From Pseudomonas protegens (GTDB lineage Bacteria; Pseudomonadota; Gammaproteobacteria; Pseudomonadales; Pseudomonadaceae): a stretch of 64,000 nucleotides of DNA. The position numbers and the translations under genes are program-made. The DNA lies in NCBI RefSeq assembly GCF_013407925.2, contig NZ_CP060201.1, forward strand, positions 4,015,001 to 4,079,000, written 5' to 3'. Positions within the stretch are counted from its first letter, which is position 1. Every line of letters begins with the position of its first letter. Positions 47,160-56,023 of the stretch are shown here, piece by piece. Below the pieces are notes generated by a model that saw nothing but the letters and a program-made list of their open reading frames with translations, was not told the origin of the DNA and made no database searches.

Positions 47160-49589
47160 TCAACCTGGCTGATAGTCGTTGAGGTCGAGCGGGGTCGGTG
47201 GGTAGCCGGTGCTCACCAGGTCCTTGGCCCAGATCTCCAGCACCTGGCGCCGGCTCTGGGGCAGGTCCCGGGTGATGGGCATGGCCAGGGTGCTGGCCTC
47301 CTGGTACTCCTTGCTGATCAGGGTGATGAACTGCTCGATCGCGCCCTCGATGCGTTGCAGGGAGTTGAGCGGCATGTACTTGTTCATGATCGGGTAGAGG
47401 TAATAGAAGGGCTGGAGGATCTGCGGAAAGATGAACTCCTTCCAGATCCGCACATTGGCGTCGTCGAACTGGTACACCCGGTTCCAGCAGTCGATGAAGT
47501 CCTTGAGCATCTGCGGCTCTTGCGGCAGCACCCGCAACGGCGAGAGGAAGTCGGTGAAGGCGTCGGTGTAGGAGAAGCTGAACGGAATGCCCGCCGGATC
47601 GTCCTGAATGAAAAAGCGCAGGGTGGGAAAGCCCGGCGCCACGGCCTGCACCGTCAATTGGGCAATGCCGTCGGCATTGGTCGTGATGCGGGTCAGGCTG
47701 TAGTTCACGGTGGCGCCCAGGCCGGCGTCATTGTCCAGTGTCCCGGTCATCGGTTGCGGGTTGTCGAATTTCAGGCAGGGCCTCAGATCGACAGCGGCCG
47801 GTGTTTTCAGGAACTCCTGATAGGTGATGGCGTTGCTGACCGGCTCATCGCACGCGCTGCTATCCCTGACCATCATGGCGCTCAGGCGCCTGCCGCTGCC
47901 CTCCCTGAGCAGGCTCGGATGCTGCGAGCCGTCGCTGAATTGGGGCATGCCCGGCTGGTTATTCGCTCGCGCATCGGGATAGTCGGTGATCAGCACGAAA
48001 TCCGCCGGATTGCTGAACGCCAGGTAGTAGTTGCTGGTGGTCAGCATGAAGGCGTTGTTGTACTCGGCGACCCACAAGGTGGTGCCGGCCGGTGCCGGTT
48101 GGCCGTTGTTCTGCACCATGATGTTCAGCGTCCGGCGGTCACCGACGTCGATGAAGCTGCCGCTCTCGATGACTTCTGCGGTCCACGTCTGCTGTTGGGC
48201 GGCGATGGTGTCGGTGCCCTTGAGCCGCAGCGCCAGGTTGCCTTTTTTCAGCAGGGCCTGGGCGCCGGCGTCCAGGGGCAGGTCCAACAGGCCAGAGCGC
48301 TTGTCGAAGGCCGATTGCTGATACTGGTCGAAGCCGATGCTGGTCAGGGGTTCGAAGTTGCTGCCCTGCTGCACCCCCAGCTCGTAGTCGCCGACATGGA
48401 ACTTGGCGGCGACCGGAATAGCGTTGTTGCGGCCATCCAGATCGGGAGCGGCCGGGCCGTCATGGACGGCCGGGTAGATCGGAAAGGTATTGCCCAGGTC
48501 CAGCGACAGCGTGCTGCCGTTGAGCTGGGCACTGAGCACGCCCAGGTTGACCCGCTGGTCTTTTTTGTGGATCACCGTATCGCCCGGAACCTTCTTGTAG
48601 AAGGGCACCGGATCCTTGGGCGCCAGGCGCTGGCCGCCCGGCGCGGTGGGGAACTCGTTGGCGAACCACAGGCCCAGGGTGCCAGCAGTGCGGCTGTAGG
48701 CCGGGTTGAAGAAGGTTTCGGTCGGGTTGTCCAGGCCCATTTGATAGAGCATCTGCAGCCTGGACATGTCCCAGGGCGCCTTGGAATGGCTGTTGACGTT
48801 CTTGAAGTCGTTGAACAGGCCGTTCTGGTCATAGACCGTCAGGTAAGTGGTGAACCTGATCATCAGGCCCTGGGCGTTCTGGCTGAGCATTTCATCCTGC
48901 AGGCTTTTCAGCAGCTTCGAGTCGCCGATGACCCATTCCAGCTGGTCCTTGGGAAAGCAGGTCTGCCAGGTGGCCGTGACGTAGACCAGGCCGCCAAAGG
49001 CGCCCCAGTTGAAGTCGAGAAAGCGGTTGAGCATGCGGTAGGTGTGTTTCAGGGTCAGGCCACAGGTGGCGTCGCCGAGCACCAGCTTGTCGAAGTACAG
49101 GGCGGTGAAGGTGTTCTGCCAGGGGCTGACATCGACAAAGCGTGCGGCGGTCGGACTCGGGTTGCCGAAGGAATTGCCCAGCAGTTGGTAGGACTTGTTG
49201 ATCAGCGGGTCGCTGTCGATGTAGCTGTCGACCTTGGATTCCCCGCCGATGATCACCGAGCGCAACTGCTGGTAGTTCACGGTGCCGCAGGCGTTGTCGC
49301 CGAACAGATCCCACTCGGCGGGAATCATCGGGTAGCTGTCGGGGTCGCCGTTGGTGGGGACCTGCAGCACGTAGTCCGGAACGTCCTTGTAGGCCAGCGG
49401 GGTGATGCCCCAGGGCATCAGGGTTTGCGGGGCATTCTTGTCATTGATCCCGTACTGGCTCAGGAAGCGCCAGTTCATCTTCATCTGCACCGCGTCGTAC
49501 AGCGGCAGCACATCGTTGTTGTTGAAGGTCGGCGGGTTCCAGAACATGAAACCGTTGAGGTAGATCCGGGGAAAGTTCAAGACGCTCAT
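47160..49589 (-). CDS. VioB/RebD N-terminal-domain-like protein, copy 1
   Basis: An 809-residue paralogue of the protein at 42995-44854. It starts MSVLNFPRIYLNGF and shows GTLGLW (303-308), LNGSTLSLDLG (356-366), GLLDLPL (433-439), and a helical tail (about 710-795) with YYLYPIMNKYMPL and MPITRDLPQSRRQVLEIW, which parallels VioB's YYELVYPFM and MPSTRELSMPKARLFLKYL. About 190 residues longer than copy 2, mainly in loops and an extra beta-rich part before the tail. It too stops before the place where VioB enters its ferritin-like catalytic domain. The start at 49589 follows AAGGAG; no signal peptide is evident. It follows the first cytochrome gene by 11 bases. Function unknown. Confidence 0.75.
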   Translation of the reverse strand: MSVLNFPRIYLNGFMFWNPPTFNNNDVLPLYDAVQMKMNWRFLSQYGINDKNAPQTLMPWGITPLAYKDVPDYVLQVPTNGDPDSYPMIPAEWDLFGDNACGTVNYQQLRSVIIGGESKVDSYIDSDPLINKSYQLLGNSFGNPSPTAARFVDVSPWQNTFTALYFDKLVLGDATCGLTLKHTYRMLNRFLDFNWGAFGGLVYVTATWQTCFPKDQLEWVIGDSKLLKSLQDEMLSQNAQGLMIRFTTYLTVYDQNGLFNDFKNVNSHSKAPWDMSRLQMLYQMGLDNPTETFFNPAYSRTAGTLGLWFANEFPTAPGGQRLAPKDPVPFYKKVPGDTVIHKKDQRVNLGVLSAQLNGSTLSLDLGNTFPIYPAVHDGPAAPDLDGRNNAIPVAAKFHVGDYELGVQQGSNFEPLTSIGFDQYQQSAFDKRSGLLDLPLDAGAQALLKKGNLALRLKGTDTIAAQQQTWTAEVIESGSFIDVGDRRTLNIMVQNNGQPAPAGTTLWVAEYNNAFMLTTSNYYLAFSNPADFVLITDYPDARANNQPGMPQFSDGSQHPSLLREGSGRRLSAMMVRDSSACDEPVSNAITYQEFLKTPAAVDLRPCLKFDNPQPMTGTLDNDAGLGATVNYSLTRITTNADGIAQLTVQAVAPGFPTLRFFIQDDPAGIPFSFSYTDAFTDFLSPLRVLPQEPQMLKDFIDCWNRVYQFDDANVRIWKEFIFPQILQPFYYLYPIMNKYMPLNSLQRIEGAIEQFITLISKEYQEASTLAMPITRDLPQSRRQVLEIWAKDLVSTGYPPTPLDLNDYQPG

Positions 49590-49600
49590 GGGGGCTCTCC

Positions 49601-50788
49601 TTAGCGTTTCCACTGGGCGCGTTTGAGCGACCAGACGTAGTCCAGTTTTTGATAACCGACGAAGTCTTTGTCCGGCAGCACGCTGGTGGGGTAGAGGATT
49701 CCGCCTGTGTGGTCGATGTTGAACGAGAAGAAGTTGTTCTTCTTCGTCGAATAGGCCGCGGTGCTATGGCAGGCCAGGCACGAAGAGCTGCCCTGAAAGG
49801 CCGATTCCAGCTGGGAGTTGGCCAGCAGCTTGGGTTCGGCACGGTGCTGGTCGTACTGCACACCGATCAGTTCGTACTGGGCCAGGTTCGAATACTGCTG
49901 CTGGAAGCTGCTGTTCACCGGCTTGGCGGCATCTGTGGGGCCGGTGATGTTGGTCATCGGCTTGGGTGGGGTGTCATTGGTGACGGTGTACTTGGGATTG
50001 TTGCGATTCTCGAAGGTGGTCCAGACCCAGTCCGGGGTCAGCTTGTTGATCACATGCATGCCGCTCAGGGCGGCGTAGCCCACCTGATACTGGCCGGTGC
50101 TGTCCACGTAGTAGGCCTGGGAGATGTAGTAGCCATCTTCGGCCAGCAGGGTCTTGAAGCCCGGGTCGGTGCCGATCCAGAACCACGACGTCTTCAGCTC
50201 CCAGGCGGTGGCCGGGAAATCCAGGTTGCTGGTCAGCTTGGCAAGGCCATCGCGGTTGTAGACCTTGTTGGCCACGATGTAGTTGAAGGTGTCCTTGCCC
50301 ATCATCAGGTGAAAACGCACCAGTTGTTCGTGCTTGGAAGGCGGGACCGGTGCGCCGCTGCGCATCTTCAAGGCCAGGCCATCGACCTGTTGCACGCCGT
50401 TCTGCGGGCTGCCGGCGGTGTCGTTGCCCAGGAACTGGAACAGCCCTTTAGGGTCCATGCCCTGCTTTTGCGCCAGCTCCGGCACCTCGCTCGGCAGATT
50501 CTCGCGCTCGGAGTAAGGCAGGGGCTCGGCCCCCTTCAACAGGTAGACCTGATCGGAAGGCTTGAAGGTCTCCCAGACCCGCAGGCCACCGTTGCTGGCG
50601 TCGGCCTGGTTGAGGCAGACGAACCAGTTCCAGGCCATGGTTTCCGGGCTCTGCTGGAAGGTGTTCAGGGTGCCGCTCTGATCACCGTTGAACGTGAGGA
50701 AGTTGCTGCAGTTGAAGGGGCTGGCGGTCTGGGCCTGAGCAAGGCCGCTCAACACACTCAGCACGACTATAGGGATGGTTCGCCGCAT
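49601..50788 (-). CDS. Secreted cytochrome c-like protein, copy 1
   Basis: A 395-residue protein with a Sec signal (MRRTIPIVVLSVLSGLAQA, cleavage about 19/20) and a single heme c motif CLACH at 337-341. Blocks shared with the paralogue at 44858-46138 include MAWNWFVCLN (51-60), VWETFK (71-76), LKTSWFW (198-204), LSGMHVINK with WVWTTFE (241-260) and YELIGVQY (305-312). It overlaps the end of eboF by 22 bases, which ties the novel half of the cluster to the ebo half. It is expected in the periplasm, where a c-type heme protein could carry electrons or perform an oxidation. Confidence 0.82.
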   Translation of the reverse strand: MRRTIPIVVLSVLSGLAQAQTASPFNCSNFLTFNGDQSGTLNTFQQSPETMAWNWFVCLNQADASNGGLRVWETFKPSDQVYLLKGAEPLPYSERENLPSEVPELAQKQGMDPKGLFQFLGNDTAGSPQNGVQQVDGLALKMRSGAPVPPSKHEQLVRFHLMMGKDTFNYIVANKVYNRDGLAKLTSNLDFPATAWELKTSWFWIGTDPGFKTLLAEDGYYISQAYYVDSTGQYQVGYAALSGMHVINKLTPDWVWTTFENRNNPKYTVTNDTPPKPMTNITGPTDAAKPVNSSFQQQYSNLAQYELIGVQYDQHRAEPKLLANSQLESAFQGSSSCLACHSTAAYSTKKNNFFSFNIDHTGGILYPTSVLPDKDFVGYQKLDYVWSLKRAQWKR

Positions 50789-52212
50789 GGAATCTCCTTG
50801 GCCTGAGCCGTATCGTCATTGGGGCGCCCTAGGAAATGCTCTAGGAGCAGGTGCTTTACCGCGGTGGCCGGCAGGTGCTCCGGCAGTGGTAAATCGCAGT
50901 CGGTGATCAGCAGGGGGCCGACCTCAGCGTTGCTCGGCAAGCGTCCGTGGCTGCCGCGGATCAGTGAGGTGTCCAGTGGAATCAGGTCCATGTAGTAGCG
51001 AAAGCCGAGCTTCTTCTGCAGCAGGCGGCGCGCTACCCGTAGTTTGGGAAAGCGGATCGCCGGGTCGATGAACAGCTCCAGCGGGTCGTAGCCCGGCTTG
51101 CGGTGGATGTCCACGGTGCGGGCGAAGTCCGGGGCCAGGCGATCGTCGAACCAGTAGTAGTAATCGAACCAGAAGCCCGCGGCGGCCACCGCCACCAGCT
51201 CGCCGCTGCGCGGGTGATCCAGTTGCCAGGCTCGTTGCTCGGCCTTGTCCAGCACCTGTTCGATGCCGGGCTGGCGCTGCAACAGCGCCTTGACCCGGGC
51301 GATGTCCTTGGGCTCGCGCACATAGACGTGGGCGATCTGATGGTCGGCCACGGCAAAGGCGGCGCTGGCGCCGGGGTCGAGCAACTCCCAGCTCAGGGAG
51401 CGGCGCACCTGCAGCAGGCCCTGCTCACGCAGCACGCGGTTGATGGAAACCGACTGCTGCACCGCCTCGATGCCGTATTCGGACACCAGCATCACTGCCG
51501 CGCCCTGCTGCCGGGCAAAATCCAGCAGGCGCCCGACTTCATGGTCGATGGCCCGCACTTCATCGCTGATGGACGGATGCTCGGGCCCCAGGCGCTGCAG
51601 GCTGTAGTCCAGGTGCGGCAGGTAGATCAGCTGCAGGTGCGGCCGGGTGATCTGGAACTCGGTGATGGCGCAGTCGACGATCCAGCGGCTGGAGGCAATC
51701 CCCGCCGCCGGGCCCCAGAAGCCCGGGAAGGGAAACTCGCCGATCTGCTGTTCAATGCGCTCGTGCAGCCCGGGCGGTGACGAATAGAGGCCGAAAATCT
51801 TGCGCCCGTCGGCCGGGTAATGCGGCCGTGGCGTGATGGCCGCGTCGACCTGGGCATGCATGTTGAACCACCAGAACAGCTGGCTGCAGCGCAGGTCGGG
51901 GATCTGCCGCCGCAGGCTCTGCCAGATCTTCTCGCCCTGAATCAGCCCATTGGGCTGCAGCCAGAAACGCACTTCGGCCTGATCGCGCCAGTACCAGCCG
52001 TTGCCGACGATGCCGTGTTCCGAGGGCGGCAATCCGGTGAGGATCGAGGCCTGCACCGTCGAGGTCACGGCCGGGAACACCGGTTGCAGTCTGGCCATCC
52101 GCGCCCGTTGCAGCAGGGCGTTGATGCGCGGGGTGGCCGGGCCCAGCAGGCTCGGCGTCAGGCCCACCACATTGATCAGCAGCAAGGGCTGGCGCAGGGT
52201 TTCAGAGGGCAT
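50767..52212 (-). CDS. eboF: EboF: alkaline phosphatase-superfamily (NPP-type) protein
   Basis: A 481-residue protein of the nucleotide pyrophosphatase/phosphodiesterase branch of the alkaline phosphatase superfamily. The N-terminal region LLLINVVGLTPSLLG, the likely nucleophile Thr in PAVTSTVQASILTGLPPSEHGIVGNG, and later LPHLDYSLQRLGPEHP and SEYGIE fit the fold; the usual first metal Asp after the opening strand is not obvious (Asn-Val here). It overlaps eboE by 11 bases. It completes the six-gene ebo set. Substrate unknown. Confidence 0.85.
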   Translation of the reverse strand: MPSETLRQPLLLINVVGLTPSLLGPATPRINALLQRARMARLQPVFPAVTSTVQASILTGLPPSEHGIVGNGWYWRDQAEVRFWLQPNGLIQGEKIWQSLRRQIPDLRCSQLFWWFNMHAQVDAAITPRPHYPADGRKIFGLYSSPPGLHERIEQQIGEFPFPGFWGPAAGIASSRWIVDCAITEFQITRPHLQLIYLPHLDYSLQRLGPEHPSISDEVRAIDHEVGRLLDFARQQGAAVMLVSEYGIEAVQQSVSINRVLREQGLLQVRRSLSWELLDPGASAAFAVADHQIAHVYVREPKDIARVKALLQRQPGIEQVLDKAEQRAWQLDHPRSGELVAVAAAGFWFDYYYWFDDRLAPDFARTVDIHRKPGYDPLELFIDPAIRFPKLRVARRLLQKKLGFRYYMDLIPLDTSLIRGSHGRLPSNAEVGPLLITDCDLPLPEHLPATAVKHLLLEHFLGRPNDDTAQAKEIPCGEPSL

Positions 52213-53440
52213 GGCTGGGGGCCTCCATGAGCGGTGCTTGCCCGTGCAGCAAGTGCCGTTGGCGCAGTTGTTCCTCGACCCATTGCAGTTCCGCGGCGAT
52301 GCCGTGCAGCAGGGCCTGTTCGGTGTCCGGGCGCAAGGCGCCGGGCAGCACGTTCCAGCTGTAGGTTTCGACCTCCAGCACCGGCTGGAACTGCGGGTGG
52401 GCGGCCAGAAAGTCGAAGGTGCGCATCAGTGCCTGCTGGCTGCCATGGAGCTCGGGCAGCAGGAACTGTTCGCTGAACAGGGGCACATGAAAGTGGATCC
52501 GCAGCTCGCGGCAGTGCCCCTGCTGCGGCTGCGCCGCTTGCAGCGCCTTGGGCAGGTCGGCCCAGGCCAGCAGTTGCCCCGCGCGGTCCCGGGCCTTGAC
52601 CTGATGCAGGTAGGTGCTCTCGACGAAGCGGCCCAGGGCCTGCAGCACCTGCTGGCGGCGTTGCGCGTCGGCCTCGGGCAAGTGGCAGATCAGCGCATTG
52701 GACAACTGGATCTTGCCCACCGGGATGCGTGCCTGCAGCAAGCGTTGCAGCGACTGATAGCAGTCTTCGAACACCACCGCCTGGTGGCAGACGTCGAAAC
52801 ACAGCGCCAGGTACTGATGGTGCGGGTCGCAGGTTTGCCAGCGTTGAAAGAAAGCGATGGCCTGGTCGGTGTTTTCCAGGACGCAGTCCGGCTCCATTTC
52901 CAGGCACAGGAGAATCTTCTTGCCGCTGCGTCGATGCAGGCTGGCCAGCTCGGCGGTCAACTGCAGCAGCTGAGCCTCGGCCTGTTGCTGCTGGGCGTCG
53001 TCCCAATGGGCGGCATAACCCAGGGGCACGCTGGAAATCACCCCCTGGGGACAGTCCAGGGGCAGGGCGGCAGCCAGCAGTTCTGCCAGTTGCAGGCTGT
53101 ACTCCAGGCGCTGCGGTTCGGCCCAGGTCGGCCGATAGACCTCGGCCTTGACCGCGCCCTGATGGAATTGGCCATAAGGAAAGCCGTTGAGGGAGGTCAG
53201 GCGCAGCCCGCAGTCGTGGAGCAAGCCGAGGAACGCCTCGCGCGCCGCCGGCTGTTGCAGTTCGCCGGCGGCCTGGGCGCTGATCCACAAGCCGCTGTCC
53301 TGCACCGCCAGCCCGCGCTGTCGGCGCACGCCCTGGAAGTGCTGCTGGATCGACGCCCCCAGGTCGGCCACGTTCCGGGCCGGGTGCACGTTGCTGCAGT
53401 AGCCGACCTGCGCGGCGCTCCAACCGGCCCGGGCGCTCAT
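52202..53440 (-). CDS. eboE: EboE: xylose-isomerase-like TIM-barrel protein
   Basis: A 412-residue protein of the sugar phosphate isomerase/epimerase (AP endonuclease 2) family. Candidate metal ligands are in CLEMEPD, CFDVCHQ, RIHFHVP and VLEVETY, spaced as in such barrels. The family N-terminus GYCSNVHPARN is clear. The ATG at 53440 overlaps the eboB stop (ATGA), so the frame further left is not used. Part of the ebo set; reaction unknown. Confidence 0.87.
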   Translation of the reverse strand: MSARAGWSAAQVGYCSNVHPARNVADLGASIQQHFQGVRRQRGLAVQDSGLWISAQAAGELQQPAAREAFLGLLHDCGLRLTSLNGFPYGQFHQGAVKAEVYRPTWAEPQRLEYSLQLAELLAAALPLDCPQGVISSVPLGYAAHWDDAQQQQAEAQLLQLTAELASLHRRSGKKILLCLEMEPDCVLENTDQAIAFFQRWQTCDPHHQYLALCFDVCHQAVVFEDCYQSLQRLLQARIPVGKIQLSNALICHLPEADAQRRQQVLQALGRFVESTYLHQVKARDRAGQLLAWADLPKALQAAQPQQGHCRELRIHFHVPLFSEQFLLPELHGSQQALMRTFDFLAAHPQFQPVLEVETYSWNVLPGALRPDTEQALLHGIAAELQWVEEQLRQRHLLHGQAPLMEAPSHAL

Positions 53441-54321
53441 TTGATCACCGGTTCCTGGCCGCGCAGGGCTGAGTTGTCCTGCCACTGGCGGCGCTGGTCG
53501 ATCGGCAGCGGGCTGCTCACCAGCTGTTTGTCCAGTTGCCCGCTCTGGGCGAAGAAATCCACCGGGTTGTGGAACAGCACCTGTTCCACCTGGGCCTCGC
53601 TGAAACCCGCGGCGAGCATGGCCTGGCCGGTCTTGGGCACCTTGAGCGGATCGCTGATGCCCCAGTCGGCGGCGCTGTTGACCACCATTTTCTCGGTGCC
53701 GTACTGCTGCAGCAGGGCCACCATGCGCTGCTCCGACATCTTGGTGTTGGGGTAGATCGAGTGCCCGCGCCAGCAGTCGCTGTCCAGCACCAGGGGCAGG
53801 GTCAGTTCATTGAGGTGATCGATGATCACCAGGTGCTCGGCGATGCCCACTTCGCGGATCACCGCCAGGGTGCGCTTGGTGCCGCCGATCTTGTCCCGGT
53901 GCGGGGTGTGCACCAGCACCGGCAGGTTGAACTGCTTGGCCAGTTCCAGTTGCGCGGCGAGAAAGCGGTCTTCCTCGGGGGTGATGTCGTCGTAGCCGAT
54001 CTCGCCGACGGCCACCACGCCGTCCTTGACCAGATAGCGCGGGAGAATCTCCAGCACCTCGTTGGCCACCGACAGGTCATTGGCTTCCTTGGGGTTCAGG
54101 CCGATGGTGCAGAAGTGGTGAATGCCGAACATGCTGGCGCGAAAGCGTTCCCAGCCCAGCAGGGTGTCGAAGTAATCAATGAAACTGCCGACGCTGGTGC
54201 GCGCCTGGCCTTGCCAGAAGGCCGGTTCGATCACTCCGGTGATGCCGGCGGCGGCCATGTTCTGATAGTCGTCGGTGGTGCGGCTGACCATATGAATGTG
54301 CGGGTCAAAGTACTTCGGCAT
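53437..54321 (-). CDS. eboB: EboB: TatD-like metal-dependent hydrolase
   Basis: A 294-residue amidohydrolase-type TIM barrel. The metal motif DPHIH is at 6-10, with GEIGYD, VLVHTPH and IIDHLNE supplying further likely ligands. The start at 54321 (MPKYFDPHIH) follows AGGGACT; the long upstream frame is not part of it. It lies 53 bases after eboA and is coupled to eboE. Substrate unknown. Confidence 0.88.
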   Translation of the reverse strand: MPKYFDPHIHMVSRTTDDYQNMAAAGITGVIEPAFWQGQARTSVGSFIDYFDTLLGWERFRASMFGIHHFCTIGLNPKEANDLSVANEVLEILPRYLVKDGVVAVGEIGYDDITPEEDRFLAAQLELAKQFNLPVLVHTPHRDKIGGTKRTLAVIREVGIAEHLVIIDHLNELTLPLVLDSDCWRGHSIYPNTKMSEQRMVALLQQYGTEKMVVNSAADWGISDPLKVPKTGQAMLAAGFSEAQVEQVLFHNPVDFFAQSGQLDKQLVSSPLPIDQRRQWQDNSALRGQEPVIK

Positions 54322-54374
54322 GGTGAGTCCCTGATGCAGTGGTGAAAAATCAGTGAGGGGCGGCCCGGGGGCGT

Positions 54375-55142
54375 TCAGGCGCCGGGCGGCAAGTGTTCGA
54401 GCCAGTGCGCAGGTAGACGGCGCTGCCGACACAGGCCGCGCAGGCGCTGGCACTGGGCCTGGCTCAGGAGTTCGAAGGCGATGGCGTGGGGCAGCGTGTC
54501 GCTGACGCTGCGCAACGCGGCCAATTGCTCTTCCATGTGTTCCAGGGCCAGCTGGTTGAGGTCGACGCTACGACGCTCGGCCAGGCCGACGATGCGCCCG
54601 GTGTCCAGGCCCATGCCCAGGGTCTTGAGCAGCAACTGGTGGAAGGCCCGGTCGGGGTAGTGGCGCGCGGGGAAGGGGTTGTCCAGGGCCAGGGCGGCGA
54701 ACACTTCGCGGTTGTTGGTGCGTCCGGCCTGCAGCGCCAGGTCGAGACTGCGGCCCTCGCTGTCCAGGTCATCCAGGACCTTGAGCAGCACGCTCTTCTC
54801 CTGGTCGTCACCCCAGAGAAACAGCTGGCGCAGCAGGGCCAACTGATCGCTGCCGGCCTGCTGTTCCAGCAACTGCGCCAGAAGCAGGGCCCGGGCCAGC
54901 TGAGTGCGGTCGTTGCCCGGGCCGGTGAGCGGCGCCGGCTGGCCAAGCCGCCGTTTGCACTGGCTGCTGAGCAGCACCAGGGTATTGGCCGAGGGCTGCC
55001 GGGCCAGTTGTTCCTGGGCCTCGTGCCACCAGTGCCGGCTCGGGTCGTCGAGCTGCTGTTCAAGTTGCCGGCGGCGTTCGGCAAAGGCTGCATGGCGCAG
55101 GGCGAGCGCAGGCGAGAGCGGGGAAATGACGTCCGTGGTCAT
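54375..55142 (-). CDS. eboA: EboA family protein
   Basis: A 255-residue, mostly helical, Leu-rich protein without recognisable catalytic motifs. Position and length fit EboA, the least understood member of the set. The ATG at 55142 overlaps the eboC stop (ATGA). The frame is open far upstream inside eboC, but that part is a shadow. Landmarks are LFLWGDDQEKSVLLKVLDDL and NREVFAALALDNPFPARHY. Confidence 0.8.
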   Translation of the reverse strand: MTTDVISPLSPALALRHAAFAERRRQLEQQLDDPSRHWWHEAQEQLARQPSANTLVLLSSQCKRRLGQPAPLTGPGNDRTQLARALLLAQLLEQQAGSDQLALLRQLFLWGDDQEKSVLLKVLDDLDSEGRSLDLALQAGRTNNREVFAALALDNPFPARHYPDRAFHQLLLKTLGMGLDTGRIVGLAERRSVDLNQLALEHMEEQLAALRSVSDTLPHAIAFELLSQAQCQRLRGLCRQRRLPAHWLEHLPPGA

Positions 55143-56023
55143 GTCGGCTTGATCCAGCGTTGAAGGTGGGGAAGCAGGAAGAACACCAGTACGCACAACA
55201 GGCTGCCCAGCGGCTGATTGGCCAGGGCCAGCACCAGGGCGTCGAACAGCGGCAGGGCCGCCAGGCCGGCGCCGATGAAGGCGCGGATCTGCCGCTGCCG
55301 TGGGTTGGCCAGGTGGCGCCGGTAGTGCCAGCCCAGCCAGCCCAGCCACAGCAGCAGGACCAACCAGAACACGCCGTTGTTGGCGTAGCAGGCCAGCACC
55401 AGCGGGCTGAGCATCAGTACCAGCGGCAGGCGGCTGAGCAACTGGTTGCGGTGCTCCAGCCGGGCCAGGTAGGTCAGGCCGGCGATGTAGGTGCCCAGCA
55501 AGGCGGCGCACAGCCACAGCGGTTGCGGTGGCAGCGCCAGGCAGGCGGCGGCAGTCAGGTACAGGGCCGAGCGACAGCCGCCCATCAGCCAGACGCTGTG
55601 GGGATAGTTCTTGTGCAGCAGGTTGTAGGCGAGGATGAACAGCAGCAGCAATCCGGCGCTGGCCAGCAGCCAATGGGGTTGGGCGATCAGGTGGCTCAGG
55701 CCCAGCACCGACAGAGCGGCCACCAGCAGCAGGGCGGCGGTGGCCAGGCTGACCTGGGTGCGACTGACCAGGCCGAGAACGATCGGTCGCGGGTTCTGAT
55801 GCCGCAGGTCCCAGTCGGCATCCAGCAGATCGTTGAGCAGCATGCCCGCCAGGTACAGCGCCGAGAGCGCCACCAGCAGCAGGGTCCAGACCAGCGGCGA
55901 AGGCGGCGCCTGGGTGGTGGCGCTGCTGGCCAGCAGGGCGGCGGCCAGGGCGTTGGTCCATACCGTCGGCAGGTTGGAGACTCGGCCCAGGGTCAGCCAG
56001 GTGGTCAATGCGGACTGGCTCAT
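55139..56023 (-). CDS. eboC: EboC: UbiA-type prenyltransferase-family membrane protein
   Basis: A 294-residue inner-membrane protein with about eight or nine membrane segments. The first aspartate-rich motif NDLLDADWD is at 64-72, the place where UbiA enzymes bind prenyl diphosphate through magnesium. The start GRVSNLPTVWTNALAA is typical. It overlaps eboD by four bases (ATGA) and eboA by four. It may attach an isoprenoid to an aromatic acceptor or make a lipid carrier; this is inference from the family. Confidence 0.88.
   Translation of the reverse strand: MSQSALTTWLTLGRVSNLPTVWTNALAAALLASSATTQAPPSPLVWTLLLVALSALYLAGMLLNDLLDADWDLRHQNPRPIVLGLVSRTQVSLATAALLLVAALSVLGLSHLIAQPHWLLASAGLLLLFILAYNLLHKNYPHSVWLMGGCRSALYLTAAACLALPPQPLWLCAALLGTYIAGLTYLARLEHRNQLLSRLPLVLMLSPLVLACYANNGVFWLVLLLWLGWLGWHYRRHLANPRQRQIRAFIGAGLAALPLFDALVLALANQPLGSLLCVLVFFLLPHLQRWIKPT

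Noticed and set aside
46008..49604. A 1198-codon plus-strand frame opposite the VioB-like and secreted genes, and similar frames opposite uvrA, eboD and the helicase gene.
   Set aside because: High GC leaves antisense frames open. The minus-strand frames have signal peptides, heme motifs, ribosome sites and gene-to-gene coupling, while the plus-strand ones have none.
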